Program-made: the position numbers and the translations under genes
Part shown: piece by piece, positions 16,352 through 25,383 of the stretch
How the letters are laid out: each line of letters begins with the position of its first letter
How positions within the stretch are numbered: the stretch's first letter is position 1
Assembly: GCA_019637105.1 (NCBI GenBank)
Contig: JAHBWF010000015.1
Span: 1-64,000, forward strand
DNA from: Labilithrix sp.
GTDB taxonomy: Bacteria; Myxococcota_A; Polyangia; Polyangiales; Polyangiaceae
Reading direction: 5' to 3'
Length of the DNA: 64,000 bases
Notes under the pieces: model-generated
Seen by the model: only the letters and a program-made list of their open reading frames with translations
What the model was told of the DNA's origin: nothing
The model's database searches: none

Positions 16352-18118
16352 CTACCTCCCACACTTCGAGGTGATGGTCTGCCGGTAGAACCCGAGCTCA
16401 TCACGCCAGTACTCGCCGTCGAACGGCCAAATGACGTGCTCTTCGTCCGGCTTCACGATGTTGCGCTCTTCCGTCGGGCCCTGCACCTGGGAGCCGGCGA
16501 TGGCCGCGTCGAGCTGGTTGCGCTTCGCGGAGTTGATGTCGATGAGGATCTTCGCGCTGTCGCGGAGGTGCTCGTTGAGCTCGTCGAGGTTCCGCTGGTA
16601 GCGCTCGCGGGCGAGCTGACCGGCGTTGCGGACCGCGATGTCGCGCGCGAGCTGCATCGCGTCCTTGACGTCGTTTCCGAGCGGCGAGTCGCGGAACGCG
16701 GCGGGCGCCTTGCCGAACCGCTTGTTCTCGTCGTCGAGCACCTGCACGTACTGGAGGTGGCGGAGCAGCTGGCGATCGCCGAGCGCGTTCTCGACGACGA
16801 TCTTGATGCGCGGAGGCAGATCGGCCTTGCCGTCGCGGACCTGCTTCAAAAACTTGTAGAACGGCTCGTCCTGGTCCTCGCCCTGGAAGCGCTTCAGGAC
16901 CTTGTTCAAGTCGTCGTACATCGGCTGGTACTTCTTCTGGAACTTGGCGACGATCGTCTCGGCGTCGTCGTACTGGCAGTTCGCGAAGTAGATGACCGCC
17001 TTGAGGATCTCGGCCTCGGGGTAGTACGAGTTCGGGAAGTACGGCGACTCGATCGTGTGGATGTTGCCGAGCGCGTGCGCGTAGTCGCCGGCCATGAAGT
17101 AGGCCCACGACTCCTCGAACAGCGCGTCGAGCCAGTACTCGCTGCCCTGGTCGACCTTGTTCCAGTACTTGACCGCCGCCGAGAGCTTCGCGCTGTCGAT
17201 CGTCGGCGAGTTCGACTCGTCGAGGCGGACCGACGCCGAGTAGTACGTGCGCGCCATCGAGAGGAACGCGAGGTCCCTCATGCGGTCCTCGTCCTCGAGC
17301 GTCTCGATCTCGCCGCTGTCGATCGCGCCGACGATGCGCTGGAACGACTGCACCGCCGGGATCGACCGGCGGAGCTGGACGTTGGAGATGCCGGAGAAGA
17401 ACTGACCGCGCACGTAGTACTTCGACTGGCGATCGACCTTGCTGAAGAGGCGGAGCGCGTCGTCGTACTGGCGGTTGCGGTACTTGTAGCGGCCGAGCAG
17501 GTAGTTCAGCTGCCAGTAGAGCTCGCGCTGGTTCGAGTTGTTGAACTTGTCGATCTGCGAGTCGTTGTACTTGCCGACGCGCTCGACGATGTCCGCCGGC
17601 TCCGGCAGGTCGGTCGCGAGCTTCGCGAGCCAGAGGAGCGTCTCGTTGAACTTGAGGTGGTTCGGCTTGTCGGCGATCTCGGAGAAGATGCCGTACGCGC
17701 CTTGATAGAACTTCAGGCGGTAGAGCGAGATCGCGAGGTGGTACTGCGCGAGCTGCTTGTTGCCCTCGTCGTCGCCCGTCTCGCCCTTGTAGACGCGATA
17801 GAGAGCGGCGGCCGCGTCGCCCCACTTCTCACCGTCGAAGAGGCGCTTCGCCTGCGCGGCCTGCTCGGTCATCTGACCGGCGACGGGCGCGGGCCCGCTG
17901 TCGACCGCCTTCGGCTGCGCCGGCGCGTCCGCGGGCGCGGCGGGCTCGTCGAGCTCGATGGCCTGCGATCCGCCACCTGCCGGCGGCTTCGCGGCCGGCT
18001 TCGCCGCGGGCGACTTCGGCCGCGGCTTCTGCGCCATCGCTGGCGACGTCGCGAGCGAGACCGAGAGCATGCACGTTGCCGATCCGATCAGGAGCTTGCG
18101 CAATAGGGAGAGACGCAT
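16352..18118 (-). CDS. Periplasmic TPR protein, first gene of the glt-like operon (possible GltC)
   Basis: 588 residues. Signal peptide 1-29 (ATSPAMAQ), Pro/Ala-rich linker to about 75, then TPR-like helices (AKRLFDGEKWGDAAAALYRV, YHLAISLYRLKFYQGAYGIF) and a C-terminal helical, charged domain with many Arg/Asp/Asn. GAGGAAT precedes ATG 18118. It leads the operon, 7 bp before the GltD-like gene. Myxococcus GltC is also a periplasmic TPR protein but is encoded elsewhere there, so GltC is only a suggestion. Confidence 0.72.
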   Translation of the reverse strand: MRLSLLRKLLIGSATCMLSVSLATSPAMAQKPRPKSPAAKPAAKPPAGGGSQAIELDEPAAPADAPAQPKAVDSGPAPVAGQMTEQAAQAKRLFDGEKWGDAAAALYRVYKGETGDDEGNKQLAQYHLAISLYRLKFYQGAYGIFSEIADKPNHLKFNETLLWLAKLATDLPEPADIVERVGKYNDSQIDKFNNSNQRELYWQLNYLLGRYKYRNRQYDDALRLFSKVDRQSKYYVRGQFFSGISNVQLRRSIPAVQSFQRIVGAIDSGEIETLEDEDRMRDLAFLSMARTYYSASVRLDESNSPTIDSAKLSAAVKYWNKVDQGSEYWLDALFEESWAYFMAGDYAHALGNIHTIESPYFPNSYYPEAEILKAVIYFANCQYDDAETIVAKFQKKYQPMYDDLNKVLKRFQGEDQDEPFYKFLKQVRDGKADLPPRIKIVVENALGDRQLLRHLQYVQVLDDENKRFGKAPAAFRDSPLGNDVKDAMQLARDIAVRNAGQLARERYQRNLDELNEHLRDSAKILIDINSAKRNQLDAAIAGSQVQGPTEERNIVKPDEEHVIWPFDGEYWRDELGFYRQTITSKCGR

Positions 18119-18753
18119 CCTGTGATTCCTCTTCTTCGTGATGAGGGCCCCACGTCTTTCGTGGGGTAGAACTGCCTGCCCCGCGCGTGTGAAACGTGGA
18201 GCGAGAGAGCCGGAGGGTGCTGCTGCGACGAAGCGCGATGTCGACGCGCCGTTCAGGCGACGCGGAAGGAGAGAGCGTGAAGCGCGGTGTTTTCACGGAA
18301 GAGCTCGACGAAAAGCCGAGCGTTTTAGCAAAGATATTCCCCGCGGGCGGCGAGATGGTACGGAGGCCGTCGAGAATTTGTCAAGCCGGATTCCGGCCCC
18401 ACGCCTCCGCGACGCCCCGGGAGAGCGCGCATGGGAAGGATGAGGAGGGCCGGAGCGGCAGGAAGTGTTCGCCGTCGGTGGAACACGGAGGAAACCCCCG
18501 ACGTGCGCGGGTCATTGGATCGAGATGGCCGCACGCTAGTCCAGCGAGGCCGCGCACGGGAGGGGTGTTGGGACGGGACGCGATCGAGACGAGCCCCGGC
18601 CGGCGGCGCCCGCCCGTTCACGGCGCCCGCTCCGCGACGGAGGATCCCTGCGCCGGCCATCCTCCGAGTGCCCGGCGCGATGACAGCTCGGTTCCCGAGC
18701 GGGGGCGCCGCGCGGACGGCGCCTCCCGGACGACGCCTCGGGAATGATGAGAG
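18119..18753. other. Long divergent intergenic region (635 bp)
   Basis: Lies between the glt-like operon (minus) and a Cys-rich lipoprotein (plus). It contains the TTGACA promoter on the minus strand. Candidate ORFs here on either strand are short, Arg/Pro-rich and without coding-like codon use. I see no gene; the plus-strand promoter is not identifiable. Confidence 0.55.
18355..18384 (-). promoter_or_regulatory. Strong sigma-70-type promoter for the glt-like TPR operon
   Basis: Minus strand: consensus TTGACA (18379-18384), 18-bp spacer, TACCAT (18355-18360), in an A/T-richer patch; predicted start near 18348 leaves a leader of about 230 nt before ATG 18118. The best promoter match I found in the window. 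Confidence 0.55.
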
Positions 18754-19494
18754 ATGGAGAAACCTATGCTTGACGCTCTCGCTGCGAAAACAGTACCGTC
18801 CCGCACGATGACGCGCGACGCACTGGTCATGTCCGCCTCTCGACCGATCGGCCCCGTGGGCCGCTTCCTTCGCCCGCTCGCCGCGCTGGTCGTGCTCGGC
18901 GGCACGCTCCTCTTCGTGGCCGGTCCCGGCTGCGCCGAGCAGGGCATCGGCGATCCGTGCACTCCCGAGCAGGAGTACAACGCGGACTTCCTCGGGTTCG
19001 ACGAGAAGGAAGTCAACGTCGAGTCGAAGAGCTTCCAGTGCCGCACGCGACTCTGCCTCGTGAATCACTTCCGCGGCCGCGTCTCGTGCCCCTACGGGCA
19101 GAGCGCCGAGGGCCAGGGCCCGCCGGGCGGCACGAACTGCACGATCCCCGGCAGCGATACGCCGATCGTCGGCGAGAAGCTGCCCGACTCGGACGAGTTC
19201 GTCGACACGCGCCGGAAGTCGACGGTCGCCGCTCAGTGCGTCGATCGCGCCGCGGACAAGGCCGTCTACTGCTCCTGCCGCTGCGCCGACATCAACGGCC
19301 AGCGCCCGAGCGACCAGAACTTCTGCGACTGCCCCGACGGCTTCCAGTGCGAGCGCCTCGTGACGTCGATCGGTCAGGGCAACGAAGGCCTGACCGGCTC
19401 GTACTGCATCAAGGCGAACACGAAGTACGATCCGACGACCGCCTGCACGCAGGGCGAGTGCGACCTGAACGACCCGTCGCGCAACTGCAACTGA
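18754..19494 (+). CDS. Cys-rich exported lipoprotein, unknown function
   Basis: 246 residues from ATG 18754; ATG 18808 or 18829 would trim a long N-terminal region and none has a strong ribosome-binding site. A hydrophobic segment (RPLAALVVLGGTLLFVAG) is followed by a Cys that could be lipidated (AGPGC), then a secreted domain with about 15 Cys in short spacings (YCSCRCADINGQ, FCDCPDGFQCERL), giving an EGF-like disulphide pattern seen in many myxobacterial surface proteins. No enzyme motif. Followed by a strong terminator hairpin, so probably monocistronic. Confidence 0.75.
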   Translation: MEKPMLDALAAKTVPSRTMTRDALVMSASRPIGPVGRFLRPLAALVVLGGTLLFVAGPGCAEQGIGDPCTPEQEYNADFLGFDEKEVNVESKSFQCRTRLCLVNHFRGRVSCPYGQSAEGQGPPGGTNCTIPGSDTPIVGEKLPDSDEFVDTRRKSTVAAQCVDRAADKAVYCSCRCADINGQRPSDQNFCDCPDGFQCERLVTSIGQGNEGLTGSYCIKANTKYDPTTACTQGECDLNDPSRNCN

Positions 19495-19525
19495 GGCTCG
19501 ACCGGCGCCCCGCGCCGGCGTGAAG

Positions 19526-19556
19526 AGACGCGGCGGCCCCACGGGTCGTCGCGTCT
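19526..19556 (+). terminator. Terminator hairpin after Cys-rich lipoprotein gene
   Basis: AGACGCGGCGGCCC, loop CAC, GGGTCGTCGCGTCT: a 14-bp stem with two G-U pairs, then TCTG, 31 bp after the stop. A second smaller inverted repeat (CCGGCG/CGCCGG, 19503-19518) lies just before it. Confidence 0.65.
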
Positions 19557-19719
19557 TCTGCGTCGTGGCCCGCGCGCGGCGCGGACACGGGCACGACGAC
19601 CGCGCGCGAGCTCGACGAGACGTGCGGCGCGTGCAGCTCGGGCGCCGAGGGGCGCGGACACGACGGCGGCACGACCCATTTCGCGCAACGCGCGGGGGCG
19701 CGGGCCGAACGTCGCCGTC

Positions 19720-20103
19720 GTGGAGATCCACCGCACCGCGATCGGCCGGAGCGCCGAGGACCTGGCCGCCGAGCACGTCGCGCGCGACGGCTTCCGCGTC
19801 CTCTGGCGGAACGTGCGCATCGGGCCGCTCGAGATCGATCTGGTCGCGAAGAAGGGCGACCTCGCGATCATCGTCGAGGTGCGCTCGCGCGGCGCCGGCG
19901 CGTTCGAAGGACCGCTCGCCAGCGTCACGTGGAGCAAGCGACGGATGCTCCTGCGCGCCGCGCGCGGGCTCTGGCGCGGCCGCCTGAAGAAGATGCCGGA
20001 CGTCCAGCGCGTCCGGATCGACGTCATCGCGATCACGACCTCGCGCGAAGCGCCCCCGCGCGTCGAGTGGATCCGGGGCGCCGTCACCGACGGCCCCCGC
20101 TGA
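19720..20103 (+). CDS. yraN: YraN / UPF0102 family nuclease-like protein
   Basis: 127 residues, usual length about 120. PD-(D/E)xK-like fold family: GRSAEDLAAEHVARDGFRVL corresponds to the GE.A..yL...G..i motif, and EIDLVAKKGDLAIIVEVRSR holds the catalytic-type Asp...Glu-x-Arg (normally Glu-x-Lys). Cytoplasmic; family role is poorly known. GTG start 19720; no clear ribosome-binding site. Convergent with the next gene (53 bp apart). Confidence 0.87.
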   Translation: MEIHRTAIGRSAEDLAAEHVARDGFRVLWRNVRIGPLEIDLVAKKGDLAIIVEVRSRGAGAFEGPLASVTWSKRRMLLRAARGLWRGRLKKMPDVQRVRIDVIAITTSREAPPRVEWIRGAVTDGPR

Positions 20104-20156
20104 CGCGCCCCCGCGACGCCGCCTCGCGCGCCCGAGCGAGGGCTCCCTCCCCGTCC

Positions 20157-20903
20157 CTACTTCTCGAGCGACGCCTTCATCCCGTCGCGCACCTTGGCGA
20201 TCTTCGCGATGGCCGCGTCGCTCGCGCCGGTCTCCTTCGCCTCCTTGATCGCCGCGTCGAGCTCCTCGACCTCGGCGGCCTGGCGCGCCTTGAGCTTCTC
20301 GACCATCCCCGCGAAGACCTCGAAGAAGTCCTGGAGCTCGTCGCCTTTGCGCAGCTTCCCCTGGAAGTTGAGCTTCCCGTCGCCGACCTGCCGGAGCAGC
20401 ATCTTCATCTTGTAGATGGGGCCGACGACCTTGTGCGTGAAGTAGATGCCGAGCAGGCCGATGAGCGCGACGAGGAGCGTGAGGCCCGCGATCAGCGAGA
20501 GCATCATCGTCTGCTGCTGGCTCTTCGTCTTCGCGGCCTGCGCCTCGAGCGCCGCGTGCTTCTCCTGGAGCTGTTTGTCGAGCTCGTCGGCGCTCTTCGT
20601 GAAGGTCGCCGCGAGCTCCGGAGAGTCGGCGTACTGATCGTGGATCTGCATCTTCACGAGGTCGGAGTTCTTCTGACTCTCGCTGATGAGCGCGTCGCCC
20701 TGCGCGATGACCTTGTGGCTCTGCTCGGTGACCTCGCGGCTCGTCTGGTAGAGGAAGACGCCCATCAGCGCGCTGATCGCGAGCGCCACGAAGATGATGC
20801 GGCCCGTCCATTTGAGCTGGAACTTGGCGTCGAGCAGGTAGTTCTTGATGCTCCGCTTGTACTTGGGAGCAGCGGCGGGAGCGGGCTGTGCGGAGGTGGT
20901 CAT
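20157..20903 (-). CDS. Membrane protein with HAMP domain and no output domain
   Basis: 248 residues. TM1 about 35-53 (IIFVALAISALMGVFLY), periplasmic helical region with coiled-coil character (about 55-130), TM2 about 133-155, then a HAMP-like segment (THKVVGPIYKMKMLLRQVGD) and a short charged helix to the end. There is no kinase, cyclase or chemoreceptor signalling domain, so it may be a partner or regulator of another sensor. 79 bp after the HEAT-repeat gene upstream on the same strand. Confidence 0.82.
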   Translation of the reverse strand: MTTSAQPAPAAAPKYKRSIKNYLLDAKFQLKWTGRIIFVALAISALMGVFLYQTSREVTEQSHKVIAQGDALISESQKNSDLVKMQIHDQYADSPELAATFTKSADELDKQLQEKHAALEAQAAKTKSQQQTMMLSLIAGLTLLVALIGLLGIYFTHKVVGPIYKMKMLLRQVGDGKLNFQGKLRKGDELQDFFEVFAGMVEKLKARQAAEVEELDAAIKEAKETGASDAAIAKIAKVRDGMKASLEK

Positions 20904-20982
20904 CGAAACCTCATCGGCGGCGCGAAGACACGAGGCAGGGTGCGCTTGGGGGCTCGGCGAAGCCCGTACGTCGAGTTCCAGA

Positions 20983-21894
20983 TCATAGGAAGGCGCTCGC
21001 GTTCTGGGCGAATTGTTCGCTCGCCAGGCCCGCCGCGAGCTCGAGCAAACGGTCCTCGGACGCCTTGTCTCCGCTCGAGACCCCCTGCGCCGTGAGCGTC
21101 TTGTCGATGTTCCCGAGGAGCGACTTGTTCGGATAGTTGAAGACGCCGATCTTCACCTTCACGCGGAGGTTTCCGTCGGCGTACTCGAACCGGTCGACCG
21201 CGAGCGCGAGGTAGAACCCCTTCATCTTGCGCCCCTTCATCACCTCGCGCGCCTTCTCCGGCGACTCCGTCGACGGCGCGAGCTGGACGACGCCCGCGGC
21301 CTCGAGCTTCTGGCGGACGGACGCGAGGACGATCCGCTCGACCTCGGTCTGCGCGCGGCCGGTCTGGTTCGCGACGGTCGAGAGCGAGATGTAGTACTTC
21401 GCGTTGGGGTTCTCCTTGATGGGCTCGCCGCCGCCGCCGCCGCCGCCGCCGTCGCCGCTCGAGGAGATCGCCTCGATGGCGCGGGTGACCGCGATCTTCA
21501 CGGCCTCGTTCGACTCGACGCGCTCGCGGTTCCGCAGGCACTCGAGCGAACGGCTCCGGCTGAGGCGCTTGAGCGCGACCGCCGCGGCCTGGCGGACGAC
21601 CTGCTCCCGATCGCCGAGACCGCCGCAGAGCGGGTCGACGGCGCCGTCCTCGTTCGACGCGCCGAGCGCGAGCGCGGCGCTCGTTCGGACGCGCGGGTCG
21701 GCGTCGCGCATCTTCTCGGAGAGGAAGCGCAGGCGCGCTTCGTCGGCGTGCGCGACGCGCGGCGCGAGGCCGAAGAGCCCGGCGACGAGCAGCGAAGCCA
21801 CGAGGACTGCTTTTCCACCTCTCACGCGCCCCACCTTCGGCGCGCGTACCGGGGAGAAGAGCCGCGCCGACACTCCGCCAACGTTATCACGCAT
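20983..21894 (-). CDS. Exported HEAT-repeat protein
   Basis: 303 residues. A long N-terminal region, then a hydrophobic signal segment (KAVLVASLLVAGLFGLAPRV, cleavage after HA), two to three HEAT-like repeats about 55-140 (MRDADPRVRTSAALALGASN, DREQVVRQAAAVALKRL), a run of eight Gly encoded by repeated GGC-type codons (about 150-157), and a C-terminal domain of mixed strands and helices. Function unknown; HEAT repeats usually bind proteins. The true start may lie downstream of 21894, nearer the signal peptide. Confidence 0.78.
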   Translation of the reverse strand: MRDNVGGVSARLFSPVRAPKVGRVRGGKAVLVASLLVAGLFGLAPRVAHADEARLRFLSEKMRDADPRVRTSAALALGASNEDGAVDPLCGGLGDREQVVRQAAAVALKRLSRSRSLECLRNRERVESNEAVKIAVTRAIEAISSSGDGGGGGGGGEPIKENPNAKYYISLSTVANQTGRAQTEVERIVLASVRQKLEAAGVVQLAPSTESPEKAREVMKGRKMKGFYLALAVDRFEYADGNLRVKVKIGVFNYPNKSLLGNIDKTLTAQGVSSGDKASEDRLLELAAGLASEQFAQNASAFL

Positions 21895-22072
21895 TGACCA
21901 CGCCTCCGGAACCGCTTTTCGTTAGCCTCAGGGGGGTCCGCCGAGAGGCCAGAAGGATCGACGTCGCCCCGAGCCAAATAGTCACCGCGAGCTCTCATCC
22001 GTTCCACGCCCCATCGGGGGACAGACTCCGGTCCGACGAGCGAGCGTACCGAACCCGCCTCCTTCGCAACAC

Positions 22073-24010
22073 GTGAACTTCAACGCCGTCATCCCTCCTC
22101 GTTCGCTCCCCCACGCGCCGACTACGGCGCTGGCGGCGCTCGTCTTCATCCTCGCGTCGCTCCTTCCGGCTCCGCCCGCGGACGCAGCGCCGCTGAGGGT
22201 GCGTGTGCGTGGAGCGGCGAAGCTGAACGCACGCGCGTCGCGCGTCGCGTCGCCGGCGGCCCCCGGCGACGCGCGGACGCCGGCGGACGGCGGGGCGCCC
22301 GGCGTGAACGAGCTCCTCCTCAGCGGCACGCTCACCGACGACGCCGGGCAGCCGCTGCCGCTCCAGCCGGTGGTCGTCCGCGTCGTCAAGGAGACGGACG
22401 CGCACGACGCGCGGACCGCGGAGGCGCTCGCGGGCGCGCGCGGGTGCGACACCACCGCCGGTCCGACGCCAGGTGCGCCGCGGCGCGGCCCGACGGCCTG
22501 GGGGATCGCCGTCTCGGGCCCGACGGACGCGCCGGAGGTCACCGCGACGACCGACGAGGAGGGCCGCTTCTGCCTCCGCGCGCGCCTCGATCCCGATCGC
22601 TACCGAGCGACCCTCGTCTACACCCCGCCGCCGACGCAGGCGCTCCTCGACGGCGTCGAGCGCGAGATCGCGTTCGACCTCTCGCGCCGCGGCCTCGCGC
22701 TCCGCTTCGATCCGACGCCGAGGATCATCCAGCTCGACGCGCCGCACGCCACCGTCGAGGCGATCGCCATCGTCGACGACGACGACAGCCCGCGCGTCGC
22801 GCCGGCGCTGGACCTCGTCCTCGCCAACGAGAGAGAGGAGCTCGCGCGCGCCGAGACGGACGCCTCCGGCCGCGCCCGCTTCGTCCTCCCGGGCGCCAAG
22901 CTGGGCGCGCCGGGGCCCGGCGAGCTGCGCGTCTCGTTCCGCGGAGACGCCGAGACCGCGAACGCGTCGCACAGCGAGGACGTCGAGCGCCACGTGAAGG
23001 TCGCCCTGAGGGTGCCCGCGGCCGACCGCGGCGAGCTCCGACCGGCGATCCCCGAGGACGGGATCGCGCTCGTCGCCGAGGTCGCCGCGAGACCGGGCGC
23101 GCCGGACGCGCCCGCCGAACCGCTCTCCGAAGGCTCGGTCGAGGCGCGCATCGGCGACGTCGTCGTGGGCACCGCGCCCGTCGAGCGCGGGCTCGCCCGG
23201 CTCGTGCTGACGTTCACGGCTCAGGGGGACGAGGCGCAGGTCCGCCTCCGCTACGTCCCCGCCTCGCCGTGGTACGAGCCGCTCGGCGAGCCGACGATCC
23301 GCGTCCCGATCCGCGGTCCGAGCCTCTGGTCGAAGGCGCCGATCCTGCTCGCCGGCGCGGCGGTGCTCGCCTTCTTCCTCGTCGGGCGGGTCTCCGGGCA
23401 GAAGAACAAGCCGGAGCCGGCGCCGGCGAAGGCCGACGGCCAGGCGCGCGATCCCAAGCCACGCGTCGACGTCGTCCGCCCCGCCGAGCGCGGGCAGGAG
23501 GGCTGGAGCGGGCGGGTCGTGGACGCGCACGAGGGCGCGCCCGTGCGCGGCGCGCGCGTGTGGATCGAGCGCGGGACGTTCGAGGGGCGCGCTGTGCTCG
23601 CGAGCGTCGAGACGGACGCCGACGGGCGCTTCACCCTCCCGGGGATCGGCGCGGTCGCGGGGGACGAGAGCATCGCCGCCGAGGGACGCCTCCACGCGCG
23701 CCTCGCGCAGGACCTGCCTCCGCCCGGCGAGATCGCCATCGCGATCGCGCAGCGGCGGCGCGCGCTGCTCGCGGGCCTCGTGAAGTGGGCGCGGCGGCGC
23801 GGTCCGCCGTTCGACGCGCGGCCGGAGCCCACGCCCGGGCACGTCCGCCGCGCGGCGTCCGCCGAGGTCGCGACGGCGCGCTGGGCCGACGCCGTCGAGC
23901 GCGCGGTGTTCGGGCCCGGCGAGGTCGACGCCCGCGCCGAACGAGAGGTCGCGGATCTCGCTCCCGAAGAGCGGCCGCGCCCCGAGCCGGCCCCGAAGAA
24001 CGACCGCTAG
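22073..24010 (+). CDS. Exported membrane protein with carboxypeptidase-regulatory-like domains
   Basis: 645 residues, GTG start. Signal peptide 1-39 (ALAALVFILASLLPAPPADA), Ig/carboxypeptidase-regulatory-like beta domains about 75-415 (GTLTDDAGQPLPLQPVVVRV, TDEEGRFCLRARL), a TM segment about 420-442 (APILLAGAAVLAFFLVG), then another regulatory-like beta domain on the far side (GRVVDAHEGAPVRGARVWIE, TDADGRFTLPGIG) and a charged tail. No catalytic motif. 143 bp before ftsY. Confidence 0.78.
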   Translation: MNFNAVIPPRSLPHAPTTALAALVFILASLLPAPPADAAPLRVRVRGAAKLNARASRVASPAAPGDARTPADGGAPGVNELLLSGTLTDDAGQPLPLQPVVVRVVKETDAHDARTAEALAGARGCDTTAGPTPGAPRRGPTAWGIAVSGPTDAPEVTATTDEEGRFCLRARLDPDRYRATLVYTPPPTQALLDGVEREIAFDLSRRGLALRFDPTPRIIQLDAPHATVEAIAIVDDDDSPRVAPALDLVLANEREELARAETDASGRARFVLPGAKLGAPGPGELRVSFRGDAETANASHSEDVERHVKVALRVPAADRGELRPAIPEDGIALVAEVAARPGAPDAPAEPLSEGSVEARIGDVVVGTAPVERGLARLVLTFTAQGDEAQVRLRYVPASPWYEPLGEPTIRVPIRGPSLWSKAPILLAGAAVLAFFLVGRVSGQKNKPEPAPAKADGQARDPKPRVDVVRPAERGQEGWSGRVVDAHEGAPVRGARVWIERGTFEGRAVLASVETDADGRFTLPGIGAVAGDESIAAEGRLHARLAQDLPPPGEIAIAIAQRRRALLAGLVKWARRRGPPFDARPEPTPGHVRRAASAEVATARWADAVERAVFGPGEVDARAEREVADLAPEERPRPEPAPKNDR

Positions 24011-24153
24011 CGAGGCCGCGGCCCGGCCCTCCCGGACGCGGCCCCGCGCTGCGGGGGCGGAGGCTCCGCCGGACGGCGCGAGGCCGAGCTGCCCCGCCCG
24101 GTCGAGCGGCGTTGACGGGGCGTGCCCCCCCTCCTTATAAGAAGCGACCCTCG

Positions 24154-25383
24154 ATGGACAACCTGCCTATCGTCATCGGCGTCGTCGTCGTGGTCGCGGT
24201 GCTCGCCTACTTCCTCTTCTTCCGGAAGAAGGCGCTGCCCGAGCCCGCTCCGAAGACGCCGGAGTCGGCGCCGACGCCCGCGCCGGCGCCGAAGGCCGAG
24301 GCCCCGGCGCCCAAGAAGCCGGAGGTCTCCGCCCCGGTCGCCCCGACGCCCTCGGTCGAGGCGCCGCCTCCGCCGGAGGCCGCCGCGGCCGAGGAGTCGG
24401 TTCCTGAAATCGTCGCGCCCTCCGCCGAGCCCCCGCCGGTGGTGTCGAAGAAGGACGTGGCGGGGCTGCGCAAGGGCCTGGCCGCGACGCGCGGCGGGTT
24501 CATGGCGCGTCTCAAGGCGATTTTCACAGGCAAAAAGGAGATCGATCCGGCCATTCTCGAGCAGCTGGAGGAGGTCATGCTCACGAGCGACGTCGGCGTG
24601 AAGACCACGCAGGCGATCCTCGAGCGGCTGCGCGACCGGATGAACAAGAGCGAGCTCGCCGACACCGACGCCGTCTGGGCCGCGCTCCGCGCGGAGGCCA
24701 CGCGGATCCTCTCGGTCCCCGTCCCCACGGCGAAGCGGACGTCGAAGCCGCTCGTGGTGCTCATGGTCGGCGTGAACGGCGTCGGCAAGACGACCACCAT
24801 CGGCAAGCTCGCCACCAAGTGGAACGCCGACGGAAAGAGCGTCATGCTCGCCGCCGGCGACACCTTCCGCGCCGCCGCCGTGCAGCAGCTCGAGGTCTGG
24901 GGCAAGCGCGTCGGCGCCGAGGTCGTGAAGGGCAAGGAGGGCGCGGATCCGGGCGCGGTCGCCTTCGAGGCGACGAAGAAGTCCGTCGACGGCCAGGCCG
25001 ACGTCCTCCTCGTCGACACCGCGGGGCGCCTTCACACGAAGGTGAACCTGATGGACGAGATCAAGAAGGTGAAGAAGACCATCGGCAAGGCGCTCGACGG
25101 CGCCCCGCACGAGACGCTCCTTGTCATCGACGCGACGACAGGGCAAAACGCGCTGACGCAGGCGGCGCTCTTCAAGGAGGCCCTCGAGCTCACCGGCCTG
25201 ATCCTGACCAAGCTCGACGGCACCGCGAAGGGCGGCGTCGTGCTCGGTGTCTGCGACGAGCTGAAGGTCCCGGTTCGGTACATCGGCCTCGGCGAGCGCG
25301 CGGAGGACCTCCGCGAGTTCGTCGCCGCCGACTTCGTCGAGGCGCTGTTCGGTAAAGATGACGACGAGGCCGCCGCGGCCTGA
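24154..25383 (+). CDS. ftsY: Signal recognition particle receptor FtsY, membrane anchored
   Basis: GTPase that docks SRP-ribosome complexes at the inner membrane and hands them to SecYEG. 409 residues: N-terminal TM anchor 6-22 (IVIGVVVVVAVLAYFLF), Pro/Ala/Glu linker to about 105, then the NG domain: G1 GVNGVGKTT (about 205-213), DTAGR (about 288), TKLD (about 352) and GLGERAEDLREF at the C-terminus. The TM anchor replaces the acidic A domain of E. coli, as in several other phyla. ATG 24154 is the only start that keeps the anchor. Confidence 0.97.
   Translation: MDNLPIVIGVVVVVAVLAYFLFFRKKALPEPAPKTPESAPTPAPAPKAEAPAPKKPEVSAPVAPTPSVEAPPPPEAAAAEESVPEIVAPSAEPPPVVSKKDVAGLRKGLAATRGGFMARLKAIFTGKKEIDPAILEQLEEVMLTSDVGVKTTQAILERLRDRMNKSELADTDAVWAALRAEATRILSVPVPTAKRTSKPLVVLMVGVNGVGKTTTIGKLATKWNADGKSVMLAAGDTFRAAAVQQLEVWGKRVGAEVVKGKEGADPGAVAFEATKKSVDGQADVLLVDTAGRLHTKVNLMDEIKKVKKTIGKALDGAPHETLLVIDATTGQNALTQAALFKEALELTGLILTKLDGTAKGGVVLGVCDELKVPVRYIGLGERAEDLREFVAADFVEALFGKDDDEAAAA

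Noticed and set aside
12538-16374. 1278-residue plus-strand open frame opposite the gltD-like gene
   Set aside because: Composition is that of an antisense frame (Arg, Val, Asp, His, Leu only) with no domain, while the minus frame has a signal peptide and TPR repeats.
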